Assembly: GCA_000341795.1 (NCBI GenBank)
Contig: AODO01000010.1
Coordinates: forward strand, 124,001 to 188,000
Direction of reading: 5' to 3'
Origin: Rhodococcus triatomae BKS 15-14
GTDB lineage: Bacteria; Actinomycetota; Actinomycetes; Mycobacteriales; Mycobacteriaceae
DNA: 64,000 nt
A program made the translations under genes and the position numbers. Positions within the stretch are counted from its first letter, which is position 1. Each line of letters begins with the position of its first letter. Positions 58,237-64,000 of this stretch are shown here, piece by piece. Under the pieces are notes generated by a model, which worked only from the letters and a program-made list of their open reading frames with translations, did not search any database and was not told the origin of the DNA.

Positions 58237-59391
58237 ATGTCCGAGTTCACCCCATCCGACCGTTCCCGCCCCGACGCATGCCCGGGCGCGCTTCAGGTGC
58301 ACCAGGCAGCGGACGGCGCGCTGTCCCGGGCCCGGATCCCCGGCGGGGCGATCACCCCCGCACAGTTGCAGGCGCTCGCCGACGCGGCACGCGACCTCGC
58401 CGGCGGCGAGATCGAACTGACCTCACGCGGCAACGTGCAGGTGCGGGCCGTGACGGACCCGGCCGCGTTCGCCGCCCGCCTCACCGCCGCCGGCCTGCTG
58501 CCGTCCGCGACCCACGAGCGGGTCCGCAACATCGTCGCCACGCCGATGTCGGGGCGCTCCGGCGGATTCGTCGACGTCCGCGGCTGGGTGAACGAGGTCG
58601 ACACCGGCCTGTGCGCGGACCCGGATCTGGCGGACCTGCCCGGTCGGGTCCTGTTCACCCTCGACGACGGCCGCGGCGACGTCACCGCGCTGCGCGGCGA
58701 CATCGGACTGCACGCGGTCACCCCGACCGAGATCGCGCTGATCCTCGCCGGCGCCGACCACGGCGTGCGCCTGTCCCCCGACGACGGTGTCACCGCACTG
58801 CTCGACGCCGCTCGGGCACTCCGGGAGATCCGCGGCACGCAGTGGCGGCTGCACGAGATCGAGGACGGCCCCGCGATCCTGCTGCGCCGCCTCGGCATCA
58901 CCCCGGCCGCCGACGTCCTCGACCTGCCCGATGCGGTGACCACCGGACCGATCGGCTGGATCGACCAACCCGACGGAACCGTCACGCTCGCGGGCGGACT
59001 GCGGTTGGGAGTCCTGCCCGCCCGGCTCGCCGACTTCCTCGCCGCCGTCGACCGCCCCGTCACCGTCACCCCCTGGCGGTCGGTGCTGCTGCACGATCTC
59101 ACCGAGGACATGGCCGAACAGGTGGTCCGGGTGCTCGCACCGATGGGCCTGATCTTCGACGCGAACTCCCCGTGGCTGCAGGTCAGCGCCTGCGCCGGGC
59201 AACCCGGCTGCGCGAAGTCCCGCACCGATGTCCGCGCCGACGCGGCACGAGCCGTCGACACCGCGACACTGCCCGCCGACGGCCGTCAGCACTGGGCCGG
59301 ATGCGAGCGGCGGTGCGGACGTCCACGCGGCGCGGTCACCGATGTCGTCGCCACCGACGACGGCTACCGGGTGGACCCGCCCGCTCCCTGA
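58237..59391 (+). CDS. cobG: Precorrin-3B synthase CobG
   Basis: This 384-residue siroheme/nitrite-reductase-like iron-sulfur enzyme converts precorrin-3A to precorrin-3B in the aerobic pathway. The N-terminal ferredoxin-like half-domain has GGEIELTSRGNVQVRAV. The 4Fe-4S ligands are in ACAGQPGCAKS and GCERRCGRPRG near the C-terminus. The ATG at 58237 is divergent from cobN, with the riboswitch in the 181-base gap on the other strand. GGAGG sits only two bases upstream, so the ribosome spacing is tight. It is followed by cobH after 18 bases. Confidence 0.94.
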   Translation: MSEFTPSDRSRPDACPGALQVHQAADGALSRARIPGGAITPAQLQALADAARDLAGGEIELTSRGNVQVRAVTDPAAFAARLTAAGLLPSATHERVRNIVATPMSGRSGGFVDVRGWVNEVDTGLCADPDLADLPGRVLFTLDDGRGDVTALRGDIGLHAVTPTEIALILAGADHGVRLSPDDGVTALLDAARALREIRGTQWRLHEIEDGPAILLRRLGITPAADVLDLPDAVTTGPIGWIDQPDGTVTLAGGLRLGVLPARLADFLAAVDRPVTVTPWRSVLLHDLTEDMAEQVVRVLAPMGLIFDANSPWLQVSACAGQPGCAKSRTDVRADAARAVDTATLPADGRQHWAGCERRCGRPRGAVTDVVATDDGYRVDPPAP

Positions 59392-59409
59392 CCCCATATC
59401 GTGTGGGCC

Positions 59410-60036
59410 ATGAGCGACTACATCCGTGACGGTGCGGAGATCTACCGCCAGTCCTTCGCCACGATCCGGGCCGAATCGGACCTGGCGCGGTTCCCCGCGG
59501 ATGTCGCCCAGGTGGTCGTGCGGATGATCCACGCCTGCGGTCAGGTCGATCTCACCACCGACGTCGCGTACTCCCCGTCCGTGGTCACCGCCGCGCGGAG
59601 CGCCCTGCGGGACGGCGCCCCGATCTTCTGCGACGCGACCATGGTCGCCTCCGGTGTCACGCGAAAGCGGTTGCCCGCCAACAACGATGTCGTGTGCATG
59701 CTCGGAGATCCGCGAGTGCCGGTGATCGCGGAGAAACTCGGCAACACCCGGTCCGCCGCCGCTCTCGAACTGTGGGGTCCGAAACTCGAGGGCGCAATCG
59801 TCGCCATCGGCAACGCCCCGACGGCGCTGTTCCATCTGCTCGACATGATCGACCAGGGCGCACCGAAGCCGGCGGCGATCATCGGATGCCCGGTCGGTTT
59901 CATCGGTGCCGCCGAATCCAAGGAGGACCTCATCGTCCGCGCCGGCGACATCGACCACATCGTGGTCCGCGGCCGCCGCGGCGGCAGCGCGATCACCGCC
60001 GCCGCCCTCAACGCCATCGCGACGGAGGTCGAGTGA
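59410..60036 (+). CDS. cobH: Precorrin-8X methylmutase CobH
   Basis: This 208-residue enzyme migrates the C-11 methyl group to C-12, making hydrogenobyrinate. Catalytic His lies in [45 protein letters not shown] and [13 protein letters not shown] are family signatures. The ATG at 59410 begins at the conserved start ([16 protein letters not shown]); an in-frame GTG three codons upstream is possible. It overlaps cobIJ (TGATG). Confidence 0.96.
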   Translation: MSDYIRDGAEIYRQSFATIRAESDLARFPADVAQVVVRMIHACGQVDLTTDVAYSPSVVTAARSALRDGAPIFCDATMVASGVTRKRLPANNDVVCMLGDPRVPVIAEKLGNTRSAAALELWGPKLEGAIVAIGNAPTALFHLLDMIDQGAPKPAAIIGCPVGFIGAAESKEDLIVRAGDIDHIVVRGRRGGSAITAAALNAIATEVE

Positions 60037-61523
60037 TGACCGGCAAGCTCTGGGGTATCGGCCTCGGACCCGGCGACCCGGAACTGGTGACCGTCAAGGC
60101 CGCCCGGATCATCGCCGAGGCGGACGTGATCGCGTTCCACAGCGCCCGCCACGGACGCAGCATCTCCCGCGCGGTCGCCGCCCCGTACATGCGGGACGGA
60201 CAGATCGAGGAACACCTCGTCTACCCCGTCACCACCGAGGCGGTCGACCATCCCGGCGGCTATCAGGGCGCCATCGACGACTTCTACCTCGAGGCGTCCG
60301 ACACCCTCGCCGCGCATCTCGCCGCGGGGCGCAGCGTCGCCCTCCTCGCCGCCGGCGACCCGCTGTTCTACAGCTCGTACATGCACATGCACAAGCGGCT
60401 GTGCGACCGCTTCGACGCCGAGGTGGTCCCCGGCGTCACCTCGATCAGTGCCGCGTCCGCCGCGCTCGGTGTGCCACTCGTCGAACGCGACGAGGTCCTG
60501 ACCGTGCTGCCGGGAACGTTGCCCGCGGAGGAACTCACCCGCCGGCTGCGGGAAACGGATTCCGCCGCGATCCTCAAGCTCGGGCGCACCTTCCCGACCG
60601 TGCGCAAGGCACTCGCGGATTCCGGTCGCCTCGCGGAGGCGTCCTACGTCGAACGGGCCAGCACCGACCGGCAACGCGTCATCGCCGCCGCCGACGTGGA
60701 CGAGTCCGAGGTGCCGTACTTCTCGATCACCATCGTGCCGAGCCCGTCGAACAATCCCGCGGCGACCCCGGCCGCCGCGACCGGCCACGTCACCGTTGTC
60801 GGCCTGGGCCCCGGCGACGACGCGTGGACCACGCCGGAGGTGCGGGACGAACTGGCCCGCGCCACCGACATCGTCGGATACACCACCTACGTCAACCGAG
60901 TGGCGGCACGTCCCGGCCAGAAGGTGCACGCCAGCGACAACAAGGTCGAGTCCGAACGGGCCGCCATGGCACTGGACCTCGCCAAACGCGGCGGCCGCGT
61001 CGTTGTGGTGTCCTCGGGCGATCCCGGCGTGTTCGCCATGGCCGCCGCGGTCGTCGAGGTCGCGGCCGAGGAACAGTGGCGTGACGTTCCGGTGCGCGTA
61101 CTGCCCGGGCTGACGGCGGCACACGCCGTGGCCAGCCGCGTCGGCGCACCGCTCGGCCACGACTACGCGATGATCTCGCTGTCCGACCGACTCAAGCCGT
61201 GGGACGTGGTGGCCAAACGGATCTCCGCGATCGCCGCCGCGGACATGGCGGTCGCCGTGTACAACCCGGCATCGAAGTCACGCACCTGGCAGGTCGGGGC
61301 GATGAAGGACCTGCTGCTCGAACACCGCGCCCCGGAAACCCCCGTCGTCGTCGGGCGGGACGTCGCCGGACCGGAGGAGAGCGTACGGATCGTTCCGCTC
61401 GGCGACCTCGACCCGTCCGAGGTCGACATGCGAACCCTGCTCATCGTCGGCTCGTCGCAGACCACCGTCGTCGAATCCGGTGGTGAGCGGAAGGTCTTCA
61501 CACCGCGTCGATACCCGGGCTGA
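60036..61523 (+). CDS. cobIJ: Fused CobI-CobJ: precorrin-2 C20-methyltransferase / precorrin-3B C17-methyltransferase
   Basis: This 495-residue fusion of two SAM-dependent tetrapyrrole methylases has a first domain (1-245) reading GIGLGPGDPELVTVKAARII with LLAAGDPLFYSSYMHMHKRL. The second domain (250-495) reads TVVGLGPGDDAWTTPEV with VVVSSGDPGVFAMAAAV and AVYNPASKSR. The same fusion occurs in M. tuberculosis. The ATG at 60036 overlaps the cobH stop; a GTG one codon earlier is also in frame. The last codons run into a tandem GTCGATAC repeat tract, so the C-terminus (FTPRRYPG) is partly repeat-encoded. Confidence 0.95.
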   Translation: MTGKLWGIGLGPGDPELVTVKAARIIAEADVIAFHSARHGRSISRAVAAPYMRDGQIEEHLVYPVTTEAVDHPGGYQGAIDDFYLEASDTLAAHLAAGRSVALLAAGDPLFYSSYMHMHKRLCDRFDAEVVPGVTSISAASAALGVPLVERDEVLTVLPGTLPAEELTRRLRETDSAAILKLGRTFPTVRKALADSGRLAEASYVERASTDRQRVIAAADVDESEVPYFSITIVPSPSNNPAATPAAATGHVTVVGLGPGDDAWTTPEVRDELARATDIVGYTTYVNRVAARPGQKVHASDNKVESERAAMALDLAKRGGRVVVVSSGDPGVFAMAAAVVEVAAEEQWRDVPVRVLPGLTAAHAVASRVGAPLGHDYAMISLSDRLKPWDVVAKRISAIAAADMAVAVYNPASKSRTWQVGAMKDLLLEHRAPETPVVVGRDVAGPEESVRIVPLGDLDPSEVDMRTLLIVGSSQTTVVESGGERKVFTPRRYPG

Positions 61524-61613
61524 CGCCGGGAGGTCGATACCCGGGCTGACGCCCGGGGGGGGTCGATACCGGGGCCGACGCCCGGGGGTCGATACGCGGG
61601 TCGACGCAGCACG
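61507..61613 (+). repeat. Four tandem GTCGATAC...GACGC units overlapping the 3' end of cobIJ
   Basis: GTCGATAC begins at 61507, 61533, 61562 and 61588 (periods 26, 29, 26). Each unit has the form GTCGATACCCGGGCTGACGC with drift in the later copies, and short G-runs separate units. The first copy contains the cobIJ stop codon. Between cobIJ and the minus-strand His-rich gene it may act as a terminator region, since each unit has a CCCGGG core. Confidence 0.85.
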
Positions 61614-61624
61614 CGACAGCGGGA

Positions 61625-61924
61625 TCAGTGCTCGTCGTAGTGGTCGCCGTGTTCGGCGTGCCGATGCCCGTCGTGCACGTAGTCGACGTGGTCACCGTGC
61701 GGGACCGAGACGTGACCACAGCCCTCACCGTGATGGTGTTCGTGCGTGCCGTGCACACTGTGTCCCGCTGATTCACATTCGTCGACATGGTCGTCGTGAA
61801 CCCGGTGGAGGTGTCCGTCGTGCACGTAGTCGACGTGGTCACCGTGTGGAACGGACACGTGACCGCAGCCCGGTCCGTGTACGTGATCGTGATCGGTGTG
61901 CGGATGGTGCTCGAGGGTCGTCAC
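61625..61924 (-). CDS. Histidine-rich metal-binding protein with a perfect internal duplication
   Basis: This 99-residue protein has 29 histidines, many Asp, and three Cys (residues 20, 50, 69). Residues 19-38 and 68-87 are identical (GCGHVSVPHGDHVDYV...). They are separated by a His/Asp-rich spacer ending in HEHHHGEG. It has no signal peptide or membrane helix, so a cytoplasmic metal store or chaperone for Ni, Co, Zn or Cu is likely. GTG at 61924 has GGGAGGAG seven bases upstream and is preferred over the longer frame to 61996. The location beside cobalamin synthesis genes makes cobalt handling attractive but unproved; similar small proteins are often mislabelled as zinc transporter permease. 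Confidence 0.75.
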   Translation of the reverse strand: MTTLEHHPHTDHDHVHGPGCGHVSVPHGDHVDYVHDGHLHRVHDDHVDECESAGHSVHGTHEHHHGEGCGHVSVPHGDHVDYVHDGHRHAEHGDHYDEH

Positions 61925-62129
61925 GAGGGCACTCCTCCCGATTCGGGGTCCGGCTCGTCCGACTCCGACGGTAGACGCCCACGCAGGGGCCCACAACCGG
62001 GCGCCGACCGGCCGTGGGATCGAGCGCGAACAGGTATGCCCGAATCACCACCCACCTCCACCCAATCGAATCCATCGAACTTATGTTCGACTACGGTAGC
62101 CGACTTCGGGCCGAACGCGCGGGAAAACC

Positions 62130-62494
62130 GAGCACTGACCGACCGGACCATCCGTGCGCAGCACCGGCGGCCCCCCGCTGAGAGGGCACCGATTGGAGGG
62201 CGATCGCGGCGCATACGAGCGACTGCACGCACGGTGGCCGTCGCCGGTGATCGCCCTGAACCGCGCCGTCGCAGTGGCGAGATCCGACGGACCCGAGGCC
62301 GCGCTGTGATCGTCGACGCCCTCGCCGACGATCCCGCACTGCACGGCTGTCACCTGCTGCCGAGTGTCCGTGGCGATCTGCTGACCGAGCTCGGCCGCCA
62401 CGCGGACGCCCCCGCGGAGTTCACCCGGGCCGCGGAGCTGACACGGAACGCCCGCGAACGGGACCTGCTGCTGCGTCGTGCGGGCCTGAGCTGA
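62130..62494 (+). pseudogene. Decayed C-terminal remnant of an ECF sigma factor (ECF42-like, SnoaL/TPR-tail type)
   Basis: Pieces of one protein appear in successive frames: TIRAQHRRPPAE (frame of 62306), EGTDWRAIAA (about 62182-62211), YERLHARWPSPVIALNRAVAVARSDGPEAAL (62214-62306, ending at a TGA), then VIVDALADDPALHG...LPSVRGDLLTELGR...EFTRAAELTRNARERDLLLRRAGLS (62306-62494). Together they match, in order, the C-terminal region of large ECF sigma factors of the ECF42 type. At least three frameshifts and loss of the 5' part (the sigma2/sigma4 region is absent) show it is dead. The 200 bases upstream (61925-62129) hold no other gene. Confidence 0.75.
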
Positions 62495-62502
62495 CCGCCG
62501 GC

Positions 62503-63426
62503 TCACCCTCCGGCTTCGGCCAGCCGGTCCCTCAGGAACGTGTGCACCCCGGTCAGCGCGGCGCGGGCCACCGCGGTGGGGTGGCCGGTGAACCCGTGCG
62601 GCGACTCGGGGTAGACCCGCAGGTCGACGTCGTTGCCCGCGACGGCCAGTCGGCCCGCCATCGCGATGTTGTCGTCGAGCAGCACGTCGTCGCTCCCCAC
62701 CACGAGCAGCGTCGGGGGCAGACCGGACAGGTCCGCGTAGATCGGTGAGATGTCCGGCGCGGTGCGGTCCTCGACGTGTCCGAGATAGGCGTCGAGGAAG
62801 TACTCGTCCGCGATCCGGCGTCCGGCGGGCGTCTGCGCGCTCAGATCGTAGGTACCGAACTCGAGTGCGGCACCGGAGAATCCGTCGGCAGCTCCTCGAT
62901 CCCGCAACCGGAGCAGGGTCGCCACAGCAAGGGTCGCGCCTGCGGAGCTGCCGCCGATCGTCAACCGGGACGTGCCGAAACGTGTCTCGGACCGGTCCAG
63001 AAGCCACAGCGCGACCGCCTCGCAGTCGTCGGGCGCGGCGGGCCAGGGATGTTCGGGGGCCAGCCGATGGTCGACGCAGACGACCGCGACGCCGAGGGTG
63101 TCGGCCAGTGCCCGGTTTCGGACGTCGCGCTGGGCCGCGGAGCCCAGATAGAAGCCCCCGCCCGGGATGTCGAGGTGCACGCCCCGCACCAGCCCGGTGG
63201 TCGGGGTGAGGATCCGTACCGACACCCGTGATCCCCCGGTGCCGACGAGTTCGGGGTCGGCCGGAGGCTCGGCCCGGACCGGTTCGGGACGCCCGGCCCG
63301 CGCGGCGTTCAGTTCCCGCAGTCCCGTCGGCCCGCGCCCTGCCGGACGGGCGGCATAGAACCGGCGCGCCTCCTCGATCCCGCTGGCGGGCACCTCGACC
63401 AGCAGTGTGTCCAGCGTGAATCGCAT
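62503..63426 (-). CDS. HSL-type alpha/beta hydrolase (esterase/lipase)
   Basis: This 307-residue esterase of the hormone-sensitive-lipase-like family has nucleophile Ser in IGGSSAGATL (GxSxG), Asp in VGSDDVLLDDN and His in YPESPHGF, so the triad is complete. The oxyanion motif reads DIPGGGFYLG instead of the usual H-G-G-G-F, with Pro replacing the His. DHRLAPEHPWPAAPDD is a strong family marker. The substrate is unknown. The gene converges on the sigma-factor remnant and begins four bases after the DUF4287 stop, so those two probably form an operon. Confidence 0.87.
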   Translation of the reverse strand: MRFTLDTLLVEVPASGIEEARRFYAARPAGRGPTGLRELNAARAGRPEPVRAEPPADPELVGTGGSRVSVRILTPTTGLVRGVHLDIPGGGFYLGSAAQRDVRNRALADTLGVAVVCVDHRLAPEHPWPAAPDDCEAVALWLLDRSETRFGTSRLTIGGSSAGATLAVATLLRLRDRGAADGFSGAALEFGTYDLSAQTPAGRRIADEYFLDAYLGHVEDRTAPDISPIYADLSGLPPTLLVVGSDDVLLDDNIAMAGRLAVAGNDVDLRVYPESPHGFTGHPTAVARAALTGVHTFLRDRLAEAGG

Positions 63427-63430
63427 GTCG

Positions 63431-63643
63431 TCAGCCGGCTGCGTCCGCCTTCAGCGTGTGCGCGACGAGCGCGTTGGCGTGCCCGTGACCGACACCGTGT
63501 TCGCTCTTGAGCCAGGCGACCAGCTCCATGTGCTTGGTCAGCTCGGACGAACGAATCAGCTGTTCCCACTCGCTGATCGGTCTGCCGTACTTCTTCTCGA
63601 TCGACGGAAAGTACGACGCGGGACCTTTCACGGGTTCTGCCAT
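63431..63643 (-). CDS. DUF4287 domain-containing small protein
   Basis: This 70-residue protein reads MAEPVKGPASYFPSIEKKYG, then PISEWEQLIRSSELTKHMELVAWLKSEHGVGHGHANALVAHTLK, the DUF4287 signature. The function is unknown. ATG at 63643 is preferred over an in-frame start at 63706, because the longer version would extend towards cobK without conserved sequence. It lies four bases upstream of the esterase gene. Confidence 0.82.
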   Translation of the reverse strand: MAEPVKGPASYFPSIEKKYGRPISEWEQLIRSSELTKHMELVAWLKSEHGVGHGHANALVAHTLKADAAG

Positions 63644-63684
63644 GTGGAGGAGGCTAGTCGCGACCTCCGACACGTGCACCGGCG

Positions 63685-64000
63685 TCAGTCCGCGCGGGCC
63701 GCCCATGTCCGCGCCTGCTCGATGTCGGAGGTCACCGCAACCGATGCGGGGATCCCGGGGCGGGACACCATCACCACCGGCAGACCCAGTGTCCGGGCGG
63801 CCTCCAGCTTCGCCGCGGTCAGCGCTCCCCCGCTGTTCTTGGTCACCAGCACGTCGATCCGGTGCTGCCGCATTGTCGCGATCTCGTCGTCGACGGTGAA
63901 CGGCCCCCGCGCGAGCAGCACCTCGCTTCGCGGCGGAACCGCCACCGTCGGCGGGTCTATCGCCCGGATCAGGAACCAGGCGGAGCCCTCGGCGAACGCG
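63685..64000 (-). CDS. cobK: Precorrin-6A reductase CobK (C-terminal part)
   Basis: The frame enters from the right edge of the window, so the N-terminus is missing. About 104 residues are visible, including SAWFLIRAIDPP, LLARGPFTVDDEIATMRQHRIDVLVTKNSGG and AAKLEAARTLGLPVVMVSRP. These match the C-terminal half of CobK, which reduces precorrin-6A with NADPH. The stop at 63685-63687 is followed by DUF4287 after 41 bases. It extends the aerobic cobalamin set with cobG, cobH, cobIJ and cobN. Confidence 0.92.
   Translation of the reverse strand, partial: AFAEGSAWFLIRAIDPPTVAVPPRSEVLLARGPFTVDDEIATMRQHRIDVLVTKNSGGALTAAKLEAARTLGLPVVMVSRPGIPASVAVTSDIEQARTWAARAD

Noticed and set aside
61507-61613. Tandem repeats considered as a CRISPR array
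   Set aside because: Units are directly adjacent without unique spacers, have imperfect copies, and no cas gene is present.

Overview
The window is high-G+C actinobacterial DNA, most likely from a Rhodococcus-like member of the Corynebacteriales (Nocardiaceae). This rests on the G+C-rich third codon positions, frequent GTG starts, the rbpA / ppm1 / lnt / fxsA neighbourhood, a PrrA/PrrB-type two-component pair, and a cobN-cobG-cobH-cobIJ-cobK block that follows the mycobacterial gene order. No rRNA, tRNA, CRISPR array or insertion sequence was recognised.

Left part (1-31 kb): a specialised-metabolism region. A four-gene plus-strand operon (327-4516) encodes PapB, PapA and PapC, the three enzymes that turn chorismate into 4-aminophenylpyruvate, followed without a gap by an AurF/CmlI-type di-iron arylamine N-oxygenase that keeps all seven metal ligands. 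Next come two STAS-domain genes, a short epimerase / SRPBCC / FAD-oxidoreductase operon and a Ppx/GppA phosphatase gene. A single 20.6-kb minus-strand gene (10104-30689) then encodes a five-module NRPS: starter C-A-PCP-E, C-A-PCP, C-A-PCP-E, C-A-PCP, C-A-PCP-TE. Its first adenylation pocket reads as Tyr-like and its third as an exact threonine code. The simplest reading is an N-acylated pentapeptide, D-configured at positions 1 and 3, that carries a 4-amino- or 4-nitrophenylalanine. I do not recognise this combination as a described system.

Middle part (31-54 kb): mostly conserved chromosomal genes. They are a small zinc-finger-like protein, rbpA with a sigma-R/sigma-H-type promoter, and a co-oriented fxsA - amidohydrolase - lnt - ppm1 set, with eis-like and msrA genes upstream. 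A KfrA-like coiled-coil DNA-binding gene lies divergent from a tyrosine recombinase gene across a cluster of GTAACG/CGTTAC palindromes. These are followed by a small unknown gene, prrA/prrB-like regulators, a TSUP transporter, tldD/tldE, a YchJ-like protein, a 20-codon peptide with a very strong ribosome binding site, an alpha/beta-hydrolase-fold protein lacking its nucleophile, a lipase-maturation-factor homologue, an S4 protein, two tandem secreted glycine-rich paralogues, a PPOX-fold flavin protein and an MFS exporter.

Right part (54-64 kb): aerobic cobalamin synthesis. cobN lies behind a cobalamin riboswitch and is divergent from cobG-cobH-cobIJ. A partial cobK lies at the right edge. Between them are a histidine-rich metal-binding protein with a perfect 20-residue duplication, a decayed ECF sigma-factor gene with several frameshifts, an HSL-type esterase and a DUF4287 protein. 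Strong hairpins mark most convergent gene ends.
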